From positions 40,908,845 to 40,972,844 of the forward strand of contig OX328105.1 in NCBI GenBank assembly GCA_946811185.2: a stretch of 64,000 nt of DNA, written 5' to 3'. Shown in pieces: positions 23,690 through 35,264 of the stretch. The translations under genes and the position numbers were made by a program. Source of the DNA: Hippopus hippopus (taxonomy: Eukaryota > Mollusca > Bivalvia > Cardiida > Cardiidae). Below the pieces are notes generated by a model that made no database searches, was not told the origin of the DNA, and saw only the letters and a program-made list of their open reading frames with translations. The stretch's first letter is position 1, and every line of letters starts with the position of its first letter.

Positions 23690-23985
23690 CGAATGTATTT
23701 GGATTGACTTCATGGTGTTTAACGCCGTTTTCAACATTAGTTCACTTACATCGCGGCGGCCAGTGCACCTTTCCATGCTTTTCTGGGGTTTCTTTTACCA
23801 ATAACTCGCACAATATTTTTTCTAAGCCTCTGGCTGCATTCCAACATAACGATCGTCAAAGCAATGATCAGCAGTGAGAGCGGAATCAATCCTGTCGCAA
23901 AGACTGTCGGAAAGAAATCGGCCGGGCAAGCGATTCGAGCTAAGGTTTTAAGCTATGTACGCTATCGACAGATGTACCAGGCTTG
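23690..23985 (-). repeat. mollusc-type tRNA-derived SINE
   Basis: Minus-strand copy with GTTTAACGCCGTTTTCAACA, TCGCGGCGGCCAGTGCACC and CAATGATCAGCAGTGAGAGC in the same order as at 36004 and 53897. The tRNA-like head at the right is degraded. Confidence 0.65.
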
Positions 23986-24323
23986 GCGCACAAGGGATAA
24001 AGTTCACAGTAAGTGACGATAAATATTTCATCAAATTCCGAATGCCCATTGACCTACATGTGTTTTTCAGTGTGCTTAAAAAGCTAACTACGCTGCATCA
24101 GATAATTTGATCACAAGAAAACTATACTAGAAGAAAGCAAGGATACTGGAGCTATTTACCTTAATATTTTGTTAGTATTCGTCGCCTGACATCAAAGTTG
24201 TTGCTCTCTAAAACATAGCACTTGGTGTTATTTTTCCGCAAAGTTTTGGGGACGTCGCCTTTGACGTCTAATGTAATTTTTAAGGTAAGGGTACCCTAAT
24301 GAACAATATTCAGAATCTCAAAT

Positions 24324-24587
24324 GAGCCATGCTCTGTGAAAGGGGCTTAATGCATCTGCGAAAAGTATCGACTCAGGTCAGCCTGCGCAGGCTAACCGCG
24401 CAGGCTGACCTGGGCCGAAACTTCTCGCTACTGGTCAATTTATCTATATGTCCAAAGACCAGTCTACCTCATGATTAAGTCGGTTGCTAAAAAAGCGGAT
24501 ATTATGGATTCATAAGTCTGTGATGGCTTGCATGGTACCATGGATCACGGAGATCCATTAAGTCTCTTTTTAGCCGGAGCATAGCTC
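24324..24587. mobile_element. family B MITE
   Basis: Full-length copy with GAGCCATGCTCTGTGAAAGG at the left and CCGGAGCATAGCTC at the right. The central foldback GGTCAGCCTGCGCAGGCTAA is well preserved. Confidence 0.8.
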
Positions 24588-26039
24588 AAATGATTTTACT
24601 TTATTCTTTAATTAATTATACACATAAATGCGAAATATCGTAAAGATTTACCGTCTTGTCTTTGAAATATTGTTCATTTTTTGAACAACTGTATATATAT
24701 AATATCACATGGTTTCGAGTTTGAAAATTCTGTAGAATTCATTTTGCTTTATTTTTATATAAGTTTCATAAATATAGCGTCAGTTTTTAACTTGGAAGTA
24801 CATGTAAATCAATGAGGATTCAGACTTTGATGTAATACTTATGGCATCTTACTGTGAGTAGATGTATGTACACTTTAAACTGTTATGTGTGCAGATTTGA
24901 CAACTTTTGTTCCGTAGCTTCTGGTCTGGAAGATACTGCTCGAAAAAGCACCACGTATCTTTATTTTCTTTGAGAGTAAAGGAATGGTAAAAAATGATTA
25001 ATGGCCCGAAGTTAATTAAAGTTTAAGTCGATATTTCAATCTATCACATTTTATTTCAAACTAGGATATTGACAAAAAGCTGTTCTTATTCTGTTGTTAG
25101 CGGTAGAATCAAATGCTGAAAATGACGGATCACTTAATGGATGCATAATTATAACGACAAAGAGGGAGGAAAAAATAGCGCACATATTTGCCGTTTATTG
25201 TGTACCGCTATGGCCAAAAAACCATTCTTAAATTGAACAATACCAAATATACCCTCTCGTCGCAGCTGTAGGCAAAACTGCGCATTTTTGCGGACGGCAT
25301 TTTGCGTCCTTAATGCGGAATAAGTACTAGAATACTGAATGGTGTCTAAAAAAAAGTCTTAGTTTTATTACCCAGTATTCCCTGCTGCTGTAAAAAGAAA
25401 AGAGAAACCCCTCGCAGTCGCATATTGTATATGATATTGCATTATGCTCGTATATCTTTTTTTGTAAAGATTAGAGCTCAATAAAGTATTTTGAATTGAA
25501 CTGAATTGACAAGAGTACCTTAAAAGCCTTTACCGCACAACCCCTAGTTTTAACGACCCTGAAGAAGAAGGCTTTTGACAACATTGTTGGACAAGGAAAA
25601 TATGCTCCTTTTCCCACAATGTTTTCTACCCTTTCTACCCTAAGACAGAAATCATCGTTTGAACTGCAGTTTCTTTTGTCGTCTGCAAATGCTTTCAATT
25701 CGAGTCCAAAATTTTGTCGTTTAGTAAAGGGTGAAATTTCATAGCAAAGGGAAAAAATGCTTTTAACCAATAATTTCTACTTTTGTCACACCATTTTCAC
25801 GTTGGACTTGTATTAAGCCTCAATTACTTCTGATAATCTACATTTTACAAGAATGTTTATAACTGTTCACCACACGAAAAAAAAAAAAAAAAAATAGACT
25901 GGTCTATATTTGCAGAAGATGAATTAAATGTGGCCTACATGAATGATAGGCCTACATGTACTTCGTAGGGGACGTTGAAACTGGGGATCCTTTGCTAAAG
26001 AGTTTTTCAGAGATAAATGTAGTGAGTTAGAATCCTTAC
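24588..26039. other. intronic interval with one family D copy
   Basis: 24588-25525 shows no supported feature. A family D copy covers about 25528-25735 (CGCACAACCCCTAGTTTTAA start). Nothing else is recognised up to the donor at 26039, apart from an A run near 25877-25894. Confidence 0.4.
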
Positions 26040-26615
26040 CGACACCTTGTCATGCAATGTTTGCTGTCCACTAGATCGTTCAGTAGTGACCGAGAACTCA
26101 GAACGCCCTTGACTCAGTGTACTGATGGTGGGAGATTTCATGCGCCAGTCAGAACTACTTTTATAACTTTGTGTCGTCCTTCGGCTGAAAGACCTGCGCA
26201 TTCGACTAGGCGACTCGAGTGAATCTGAGTGTTTGTGTGGCGACATATGCCTTGACTGTCGACTGTACACCGAACCGCCGCGCCTTCCTGTATCGTAACC
26301 ATCACTCCGATGGACCTTGGGGTCAACAAGATGTGCAGGTAGAACTCTAAGGCGGTCCGAATCCGGAATATTTTTCTTGTCGTTGTAAATTTGTAGACCG
26401 CGATCTCTGCAAACTCGAATTAAATCTGCGAGTGTTTTAATGTTTGGGACTGCTTGGTGAGTATTCTCCGGCGCCGTTTTCTCTGACCCGGATTTCCTTT
26501 CTGAGTCTTCATTACTGTCTCGGGTTTTGCTCTCACAGCTTTCCTCAGGTTTTCCGGGCACCGTAAGCTCATCTTTATGAGTCTCTACACTCACCTGAAC
26601 ATTATCCGAGTTCAT
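26040..26615 (-). CDS. start exon of an unrecognised polar protein
   Basis: ATG at 26615 is preceded in frame, 12 nt upstream, by TGA, which supports it as the initiator. The frame is open for 192 codons to the donor GTGTCG/GTAAGG (GT at 26039-26038), phase 0. The protein begins MNSDNVQVSVETHKDELTVP, is acidic and Ser/Glu/Lys-rich for about 65 residues, has a short ordered-looking patch near residues 59-90 (IKTLADLIRVCRDRG), then an Arg/Ser-rich tail (about 100-192). No domain recognised. It is phase-compatible with the 590-codon exon at 3115-4884. Inside it, CAG/GTGAGT at 26597-26590 is a textbook donor, also phase 0 after 7 codons, so a short alternative first exon is possible. A 21-codon upstream ORF overlaps the start. 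Confidence 0.72.
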
Positions 26616-26667
26616 CGTTTTTGGTCAGTTTACAAGCACCAGTAATTATTTTACTCGAATCTTCCAT
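26602..26667 (-). promoter_or_regulatory. upstream ORF overlapping the start codon
   Basis: An ATG at 26667-26665 opens 21 codons (MEDSSKIITGACKLTKNDEL then G) and stops at 26604-26602, just past the main ATG at 26615-26613. If the transcript starts upstream of 26667 this would be expected to lower main-frame initiation. Transcription start is unknown. Confidence 0.4.
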
Positions 26668-26792
26668 TTTGGTACAGAATACATTTTCAAATTTTGGTTT
26701 AAAATGATATGCGGCCAGTCTTTATCATCTTCGGTAAAGCCGTGAAAGTTATACTAAACTTGTGCTAGCAGTTTTTCTTTTTTGTTTCTTTT

Positions 26793-26935
26793 GTATGGTG
26801 GCATATTTCTGCCGCGAGATACGAGATAGCTATCATGATAATTTAAGAGAATTATCGTGATAAAACAAAAAAATTCACGATAAAAATATCGCAATAATGC
26901 TAACTCTTATCATGATTTTTTTTGCTTTCGTGCCC
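26793..26935 (+). repeat. family K repeat, copy 1
   Basis: GTATGGTGGCATATTTCTGC followed by CGAGATACGAGATAGCTATC and several ATCGTGATAA-like motifs. The same text lies in the opposite orientation at 30290-30515. Confidence 0.6.
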
Positions 26936-27493
26936 ACAACTGACATTCATGATATCTATAATTAGATACGGTTTCGGTATACCTTCGTATACAACCTTAT
27001 GAATTCTCCTTTTCCCTGTACGGTTTCAAAGTTGTTCTTAGGAGGCATTTCGAGTCGTCTTTGTGATTTTACAGACCTCTGTCATTCGGGCATTGTCAAA
27101 ATTTACCAATTAAGCTACAATTGTTAATTAATGATTCGAAATTTTACTGACTGCAATCTTATTAAAGGGTAACTCCACACCAAAATTTTCATTTCAAAAT
27201 CGGATAAAACGACACTAGAGTATGTTAACAAAAATCTTGTTAGCGTTCTGTGATGTTTACTCCACGAGATATAGAGGTTTATACTTTCGGATTTTCACCT
27301 GTGTGAAAGTCGCTAATTGAAAAAACCGTGACTTCCGGTAGTTTGCCGTGATCTCACAAGTGTGAGAAGATAATTATAGTCGCTATATATGAACTAACAC
27401 AGAAAATTGAGAAAACTGCATGATATTTATGAAGATATAAATCGCTATTTCACGTTTCAATCACTTGTGTACTGCAGAGTTTCAATCTCTATA

Positions 27494-27977
27494 GACCCGT
27501 CACACCAAACTAGGTCTTACAACGTCTTAACCCGTCCTGACATAATCGGAAAACGGGTTACGGTCGAGGATGAACGTATAATTTTGGCCTGATAATGGCT
27601 GAAGCCCCTATCTCACCAAACCTATTCCCAGAAAGTCTTAACCCGGTCAACAAAATCGAAAAACTGGCTGGGATCGGACATGTAATTTCGGTCGGTAAAA
27701 TGCAAACGCACTGCAGGTTATTGCCCGACCGCACTGCGTCTCTAATAGGATCGAAGTACAGCAGTTCCGTTCGTAGTACGTCCATCTCACTTTAAGTACG
27801 TTGTTACTCCGTCTAATCACAGGACGGGATGGATGGCAAAAAATTTTGAGCAGGCTCAAAGTTCTGGAGCACCCTTCGTAAAAGGATACTAATACGCCCA
27901 CTTCGTCTGAAGACAGTTTCAGTCCGATCAGCAAAAAAATTCGGAACAGAGTGAGAACGAGTTTGGCGTGACAGGGG
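27494..27977. mobile_element. 484-bp TIR element
   Basis: The ends GACCCGTCACACCAAAC (left) and GTTTGGCGTGACAGGGG (right) are inverted repeats matching at about 16 of 20 positions. The ORFs inside are short and overlapping on both strands and do not look like genes. Confidence 0.5.
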
Positions 27978-29011
27978 TATATCGCTCTTACATCTACAAT
28001 CATAGGAAAGAAATTTTGAATGAATTAGCTTAGTGGAGAAAGTACTTATAAAAAAGTGAATAGTTATTCTTCTGGTAACGAACATAAATATTTTGAAATT
28101 TATTTCTTGATGTTATTTCAATTGTACCACTACCTAATCAACGAGTTGTAATAGATAACTATAAAAAAAGAAATAATAAATCAAGATATTTGAATCATGC
28201 CAAAATTCTCTTCTACTAGGTCGTAGAAGGAAGAAGGAACATTGCAATGTGAAAAGGAAATCATTCGAGTTAATTTCTAAGGCTGTTTCTACCAAATATA
28301 GGACACCGTCGACCATTTAACGGTCTACAAATCCTGGGCAGTCTGATCTGGATCTACACCATCAGTGTCAGCATTTTACATGTCTCCTTCAGCTTGGAAA
28401 AAATTAAAAGCCTTGATCTGCCTTAGAAATCTTATCCTCTCTTTAACATTCACGAACAACATTAAATCCAGCACACATCCTGAATTTGCTGTTAAAGTTA
28501 AAAAAATTTTTTTTTTCACTCGATCTTCATTTATTTTCCTACGTGCTTTTTTTTCATAATCTCAAATTTGTTTCTTTCATCAACAACAACGTTAAAAGAT
28601 TGTCTGAATTGCCTCCTGCCTTCCTGTCCTCCATATCATGCAGTAAACATTTTTTATCGTCTGCAAAATACAGGGTCTGTCCATTTCCTAAATACTGAGA
28701 CATGTAAGGCGTACAATTTAAAAGGAAATACCAACGTGGACAAAAACTGTTTAACTGTCTTCTCCCGTGTTTCTCCCTGTAATCATATACGAGATAAGAG
28801 ATGCTGACCATGAAAATGCAGCGTAAATTAAAAATTTATAACTGCGTACAAACTTTACACAAAATTTTAGTGCGCCAACCTTTTATTTTGAGAAAAGAAT
28901 TGTGTGTTCCATCCATGTACAAGGACAAAGGGTTAATTCGGTGCCTCTTTTGTGATGATATCGCACCGTTGTGGTCTGACATATTTTTTTTTTTACCCGG
29001 CTTGCAGCTTG
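27978..29011. other. no gene recognised
   Basis: AT-rich sequence. A fragment like family C (GGCAGTCTGATCTGGATCTA) lies at 28337-28356. Nothing else is supported. Confidence 0.4.
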
Positions 29012-29290
29012 ATTGGTTGGTTGGTTGGTTGTATTGGGGTTTAACGCCACTTTAACAGCTAAGGTCATATCATGGCGGTCGGTGACGCACATGTGTTTCC
29101 TGGCTTTCTCACACCAGTACTAACACAACTTTCTTTCCAAAGCCACCGACTACTTTTCTCACATGCTTCAGCAGAGGTGAGAGGCGAAAATACGCCGGAA
29201 AGAAAGTTCGCCTCAACCGGGTATCGAACTCACAACCACCAGGTCATGAGTCCGACACGCTCACCACTGAGCCACCCGGGCGGGGCGCTT
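29012..29290 (-). repeat. tRNA-derived SINE, minus strand, nearly complete
   Basis: On the minus strand the head reads GTGGCTCAGTGG (A box) then GAGTTCGATACC (B box), followed by a body and a 3' tail of repeated CAACCAACCAACC (plus strand TTGGTTGGTTGG at 29014-29028). This is the clearest SINE head in the window. Confidence 0.8.
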
Positions 29291-29525
29291 GCAGCCTGAG
29301 GTTAACAAGCACTTGTCATAAACATGTCATGTACAAAGTTACTCTTTTGTTTTCACGACCATATTGAACCCTTTTTCGTAAATAATGTAAATGGAATTTG
29401 GAATTTTACACAGGTTAAATGGGTAAGTCGAACGTCATAACTTTTGTATTTTCCTCATTCATACGATCTTAAATTAAAAAAAAAAAACCCGCATAATCTG
29501 CTTGTCGAATTTCTTTTCTAACTAC

Positions 29526-29540
29526 TCTCTCTCTCTCTCT

Positions 29541-29587
<47 letters not shown>
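29526..29587. repeat. (CT)n microsatellite
   Basis: CT dinucleotides with one AA interruption near 29541. Confidence 0.95.
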
Positions 29588-29589
<2 letters not shown>

Positions 29590-29654
29590 GAAAGAGATGG
29601 ATAATCAACAGTGAATTTACCATTTATTGCTTGTCTCATTTAAATTTCTGTGGG

Positions 29655-29757
29655 GCCCCATGGCTGCTGAGCGCGACTCAATGACCTTTTGCGAACAGTG
29701 TATATTAAGATCAGACTGCACAGAACATGCAATCTGATCTTATGTACAGTGTCCAAT
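29655..29757. repeat. family C foldback element
   Basis: GCTGCTGAGCGCGACTCAATG leads into TAAGATCAGACTGCACAGAA and the complementary half ending near ACAGTGTCC. Confidence 0.6.
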
Positions 29758-30289
29758 GCGGAAACATCTATTTTTGTTTCTTCAAAAACTAGCACTATTC
29801 AAAATTTTGCAATCGACATGAAGGTTTATTTAACCTTTTGAGGATTGATGGTAGATCTGATATTAAGCCGTGTCATTTAGTTCAGACAGACAGACAGACA
29901 GACAGCAGACTGACAAATAAAAATAGTCATCTCCTGGCTCGAAATAGGGCTTAAACTCAGCACCCGGCATACGATAGGGATTTTTGTGACGAAAAAAGTC
30001 GCCTCCTGACATGAGGGAGGATAAGGCTGAGAAAAAAAAAGTACACAGAAGCCGAAATAAGAGTGGCATCACATCCGGTTTATCGAACATTTCACAAACT
30101 CGCACAGGTGTGCAAACCACATCTTCGCTTAAAACTCTCTTTCTACGATAGACATTGAAATGCGGTTTTTCTATTTTAAGATGGTTTTCATTTAAGGATT
30201 CATATATCCAAAAAAGAGATTTTGGCTGTAGTTGCCCTTTAAGTCAAAACTACCGAGTTCATCCAAATGATGAATTTTCTATTTATAGA

Positions 30290-30515
30290 TATCGAGAAAC
30301 GGATAAAACTATCACAATAATTTTATCTCGCATGTCAGCTCCGAGCACGGTGGAGAAATTTTGCGATAAAATATTAAGTTTATCGTGATATTTTTATCAT
30401 GAAACTTTTCACGATCTTGATAAGATTTCCAGGAAACTTTTAATTTATCGCGATAATTTACCAAAATTATCATGATAGCTATCTCGTATCTCGTGGCAGA
30501 AATATGCCACCATAC
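30290..30515 (-). repeat. family K repeat, copy 2
   Basis: Opposite orientation to 26793-26935; ends TATCTCGTATCTCGTGGCAG then AAATATGCCACCATAC. Contains several TTATCGCGATAA-like near-palindromes. Confidence 0.6.
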
Positions 30516-30847
30516 TTTTGCTTTCATATCCCAACAATTATACCCTAAATGTGACTAAAAGATAGAATATCTGAAAACAAGGAGAGAATGTGTTAAAATA
30601 ATGTAAAAAATACAGTTGTCCCAACCTATTGCCGCTTTTCCGACATTGTTTTCTCAGCAGGCTATCACAGGGGTTTAAATACTCGCTTTGAATGGTGCAC
30701 TAAAATGTTTAGTATGACAAAGGATTCATTAAAAAAACAAATGGATCAAGTTCTAAAAGATTACTCAGTCAAAACTGTCATTTTTTTTTAAAGCAAATTA
30801 TTCACAAAATTGAACACTGTTTTTCCCCAATTTTTTTTTTCGATTAG

Positions 30848-30900
30848 ACAACTTAAGCTCTCGAGGACAGAAACTCCAAATTATCCACACGAAACAATAA
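30848..30900 (+). CDS. candidate terminal exon (weak)
   Basis: A pyrimidine tract and CGATTAG acceptor (AG at 30846-30847) open a frame that, entered in phase 1 as required after 18882, reads DNLSSRGQKLQIIHTKQ and stops with TAA at 30898-30900. AATAAA overlaps the stop at 30896-30901. The phase match and poly(A) signal are suggestive but could be chance. Confidence 0.2.
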
Positions 30901-31229
30901 ATGTATACATAAACTATTTTTGCACATGCTGCAAAGAATATGACACAACACTTTTCAGTCTTTTTTTTTTTAAATTCCCTTTACCAATTTAATCGTTACA
31001 CACACGAATAAGGAATAAACACAAATGTGAAAATGAGTGTCCGTTTACAAGATACAGCCTCAATTCCATTGCCTCAGTTCGATTGTCTCACCATTTTAAA
31101 CTCAATAGCAGTTAATCTCAATTAGACGGAACAAAGAACGCAAAGTACTGCAACTGAGAAACATAGGGTGCTTTTATCTACGGAAAAACATACGAGTCAG
31201 CTGAAAATAGGTCGATGTTGGATACAAAT

Positions 31230-31492
31230 GGGCCATGCTCTGTGAAAAGGGGCGTTTTTTTTTGCATCTGCAAAAAGTATCGACCCATGTCAGCCTGCGC
31301 AGTCCGCGCAGGCTGACATGGGTCGAAACTTTTTGCTATTTGTGAATTTTCTGCATGTCCAAGGACCATTCTACCTCATGGACCTGTCGGTTCAGGCAAA
31401 ACAGATTTTATGGATCCATAATTATATGACGGTTTGCTTGGCATAATGCATCACTCAGACACATCAAATCCCCTTTTCCCAGTTCGTGGCTC
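31230..31492. mobile_element. family B MITE
   Basis: Begins GGGCCATGCTCTGTGAAAAG. The central foldback GTCAGCCTGCGCAGTCCGCG is excellent. Ends near TTCGTGGCTCC. Confidence 0.8.
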
Positions 31493-31555
31493 CAATATAC
31501 ATATAGCTACAATATTGTTATAGATGTGAGCTTTAAAAACATGCAGGTTTCGTAT

Positions 31556-31725
31556 ACCTGTGGCCAGTGGTAAAGTATAGGACTCGTAACCTGGTCCCGG
31601 GCTGGAGCTTCACTAGAATTACTTTGTTTTTCGTGGGAGTGTCCCTTGGAAAGACACTCCAGAGCCTTTGATATAACTGAAATAATGTTTAAAGTGGCGT
31701 AAAACACCATTCAAGCAATCAATTA
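31556..31725 (+). repeat. SINE-like element
   Basis: An A-box-like TGGCCAGTGGTAAAG near 31562 and a tail CAAGCAATCAATTA near 31711-31724. Its 3' part (ACTGAAATAATG then TGGCGTAAAAC) is shared with 43411-43545. The B box is degenerate. Confidence 0.5.
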
Positions 31726-32095
31726 AAGGCCCAGTAAAGGCCAAAATATCAAAGCAGGTGTCATAATATATTTAAATTTAAACCGTACCATTTAAAAGTA
31801 TGGAAAATATTGTGGAGATGGCAGTCTGTTATCGTGTGGTCTGGCTATATGTTAGTCGCTGGCAGAAAAAAGAATTTTAAAATCAGGTAAAAAGTAAACA
31901 AAAGACACAGCTACCTGGCAGGTTTTAACCTAGTTTTGAAATTAATTTCTCTGTCAGCGACTAACACTTGGACCGACCGTACAATAACAGATTGTCATCC
32001 TCACAATAATTTATAAATTTTTAAACGGTATGATAGAAATTCAAATGCATTTAAACACCCACTCTGTTTACATTTGGTCTTTATTGTCACTTTAA
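31726..32095. repeat. family G inverted-repeat element
   Basis: The halves AACCGTACCATTTAAAAG...GTTAGTCGCTGGCAG and CTGTCAGCGACTAAC...TTTTTAAACGGTATG are imperfect inverted repeats about 370 bp end to end. A non-autonomous foldback element is likely. Confidence 0.6.
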
Positions 32096-32108
32096 CTAAC
32101 CAGTTTAA

Positions 32109-32330
32109 CCCTTTACCACGCCAACAGATTTTTAGATTTGTCAAACTTTAAAGCTTTTGCAGACGACAAATTGGATGTATCTCAAATGATGGGGCATATC
32201 TTTGAAAGGATAGAAAATATTGTGGAAAAAGAAGAAAATGCTGGTTACCAGCATTTTCTCCTTTTCCCATAATGTTTTCAAAAGCCTTCCTCGTCTGGGT
32301 TGTTAAAAGTCGGGATTGTTTGATTGTTAC
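32109..32330. mobile_element. family D MITE
   Basis: TTAA at 32105-32108 precedes CCCTTTACCACGCC. The centre contains the perfect AAAATGCTGGTTACCAGC foldback. The right end is decayed (GATTGTTTGATTG). Confidence 0.75.
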
Positions 32331-33014
32331 AGAATTATTCTAGGTTCTCGTTTTTATTCTAAAGCGGTTTGATATACTTTAAACCAGCCATGCAGTTAAG
32401 CTAGGTTTTAGAGTAATACGGTTTGGTACGTGATAGTCAAAGGCCAATCAGCTGCGAAATGTACACAAATGGGTGGTCCAATTGCAGACAAATTTGATTT
32501 ATATCATTGAAAAGTATGAATATTATAATGAGTCTGATAATGTTGTCCACTGCAATCTATCCAAGTTCCAGTCGCTGGCACAGATATGTATGGTAAAATC
32601 AGAACAAAAGCTGCCCTAGATTGTTTAATGTTACCATGGTGATCTTATAGGCCTGACCAATGTTTTCAGAGTTATCTAAATATTAGGTATTGTCAGACCC
32701 GGGTACCAGTCGAATTTGTCCGTATTAAACAACCTATTCATAGACTTATTTGGAAATTTTTGTGCACGTCGTACTGGTCTGAAAGGGCACATATAAAATG
32801 AAAGTACCTTTATTTGGCGAAACATAAACTTTTGTCGTCTGGTAACTAGTTAAACTTTGAAGTGCCAGAAATTTCATGTCTGTAGTTAAAGCCCTGATAT
32901 GTCAGTCATAACGATTTCTTTCGTTGAAAAGATCTCACCACAATGGACAGTGTAGATTCAAAATAAGACAGTACGTTCTATTCTCTCCTCAAAGATGTAT
33001 AGCAGCCTACGGTT

Positions 33015-33245
33015 TGACCTTTTACCACACAAACCCGAGTTTCGAAGGCTCTGAGGAAAAGGGCTTTTCAAATAATTGAGGGAAAATGTGAAAATCGGCT
33101 GGTGACCAGCATTTTCTTCTCTTCCCGCAATGTTTTCTACACTTCCCAAGAGAAATTTCAGTTTTAAAACACATTTACTTGGTCGACTTCAAAAAGTTTC
33201 AATTTGAACAAGTCTAAGATTACGTCGTGTGGTTAAGCAAGAGTT
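33015..33245. mobile_element. family D MITE, degraded
   Basis: ACCACACAAACCCGAGTTTC at the left, foldback ATCGGCTGGTGACCAGC in the middle and GTCGTGTGGTTAAGC at the right. Confidence 0.6.
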
Positions 33246-33409
33246 AAGCAAATACAAAGTCTGTGTCACCTGTAAACGAATTTTTTATGCAAACACAAAC
33301 TCATTGCAAGATTATGGCTTATTTTTACGAAGATGTAACGTGTTTCCTATAAATATGTCTTTTGATCAGGGTCCTATAGGTGTCATGTTTCACACAATTT
33401 TCCTTTATT

Positions 33410-33612
33410 TCGTCTTAACGAAATACCGATTCCATAAAACGAACTTATAATTTGTTTTAGCGAAATCTTATTTTGAGACTACGAAATCATAATTCGTTTG
33501 AACGAAATTATAAATCGTTTAAACGAAGTGCTGTTTCGATAAATTTCAGAATACTAATTCGTTTTATCGAAACGTTTTTTCGAGATCAATTTCTACTCTT
33601 TAATTCTTTGAC
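33410..33612. repeat. array of TTCGTTT / AACGAAAT self-complementary modules
   Basis: At least nine copies of ACGAAAT or its complement ATTTCGT/TTCGTTT occur in about 200 bp, in both orientations, for example TTCGTTTGAACGAAAT near 33492-33507. AT-rich and without coding signal. Confidence 0.6.
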
Positions 33613-33825
33613 ACGAAATGATTTGCTGCCAGCCGATAAAAGTCTCAAGTATATAATGAGCCAAGAAATCTAATTTTTGATCAGTAGATCAAAGGGAATA
33701 CATAAGGATAGTCTCGGGCAATTTACATGATATAATAATTTACTTGTCCGGCGCTATAGGCACAGTTAGGGGCTTTTGCGGACGGCATAGATTCAGATCA
33801 GACTGCACAGGATGTGCGGCGATCA

Positions 33826-34075
33826 GTGCTCCTGTCCATATTTTCTTACTTTTTTTTAACCAATACTTTGCACAGTATACTTCCCAAGCCACTGACTGAT
33901 TTCCCACTTTTCCATCATCGAGACAATGATTAGCGGTGAAAGAAAAATGAATCCTGTCGCAATGACTATCAACAATGCAATTCAGAAGGAAATTGACCGA
34001 GCTGGGAATACGAACCAGCGACCCTCTGGTCTCAAGTTCTGTACGCCTCCGACTACTATACCGGGACCCGGTGAC
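33826..34075 (-). repeat. mollusc-type tRNA-derived SINE
   Basis: Minus-strand copy. The tRNA-like head at the right includes the B-box complement GGAATACGAACCAGCGACC and TCTCAAGTTCTGTACGCC, as at 54147-54180. A further partial copy lies at about 34480-34580 (GTCATATCGCAGCGACTGG). Confidence 0.65.
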
Positions 34076-35264
34076 AACAATTCTGAGTTTTATCCGATTG
34101 TACTCGTACTTTCAAAATTTTTAGCTGTTTAAAGGGAATGAGTTTCTAAATTTGTCGCTGAAAAACGTTAAAGCGGTTTACTGATAAAATGGGCTTTTGG
34201 AATTAGGAAAAGTTTCCAAATTGTTGTAATTTCAAGCTTTTTAGATTTCTTGGCCAGAATACGTAACAAATAACGGCTTGTGTAGATCCAAGATCAGACT
34301 TTACCTTCTGAGTCTGATCTTACTTCATCGTGTCCGCAATGGCGAATACAGTCTAGTTAAATACTTGAAGGGTTTCTCATTTCGATTTTGAAAATCAAAC
34401 GTCTTGTCTTGATGAAATTATTATAGAAGGTTTCTTTTTTTTTTTTTTAGACGATCATAAATGTTTGTGATTTTTTCCCTCAAACTCCTTGCTAATATTT
34501 CAGTCATATCGCAGCGACTGGAGGACATATACGTGTTTTCTCAAGAGTTACTGTTGCCAGCATTTCGGCTTCTTTCCGTCTCACGCATGGTTCGAACATT
34601 CAATAGCTCGAAAACATTTCACTGGTTGCATGTAGTAATTGCAGAAGCGGCGTTAGTTTCATTTGCAGGCATTGTCGGTCAAAATCGAACTACATACAAA
34701 GAAAATGCAATCTGATCTTTTCAGAATTTTCTTTAACCATTCTCAATAAAAAAAAAAAGGTCTCAATTTTCAATATCGGTGCGATTTTCATTGACAGAAA
34801 ATATCCGTTCCGTGTGTTTGCAACTGTAACCGTAACCTTTCTTCTCATTCATTTCCAATACTTCAACAATAGTATGAACTAGGTACATTGTTCATAAGTG
34901 TTAAAAGAATTTGTTTGACGGCTTGTTGGACCATTTGCTTTATTAGGCCTATACCCCTTAACAGAAAGTATAACCATTCATAATCAAAGCTTATTTCACA
35001 GGCAGTGCAATGTGGCACCATGTATGCAAAGCAGTTATGCCCGTAGGACAAACTCGATTTGGCAAGCAGGAAGGAAAAGAGTCTTCCAATTTATTTTTAG
35101 TCGGAAAAAGAAATATTATTTTTTTTTTATTCAAACATAACGAAAGAAGCACAGACATGTGTTTATGTGTCACCTTAGTAACCGCTTAATTCTTTATCAG
35201 ACGACACGATTTCAGACTCCTCTAAATTGAAAGCTTTTGCAGACGACAAATTAATACTTATCCT

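Noticed and set aside
27407..28085. Several overlapping ORFs of 60-118 codons on both strands
   Set aside because: They fall in a 484-bp TIR element, overlap each other in all frames and lack recognisable motifs.
34461..34715. 84-codon plus-strand ORF
   Set aside because: Its first half is SINE sequence and it lacks coding features.
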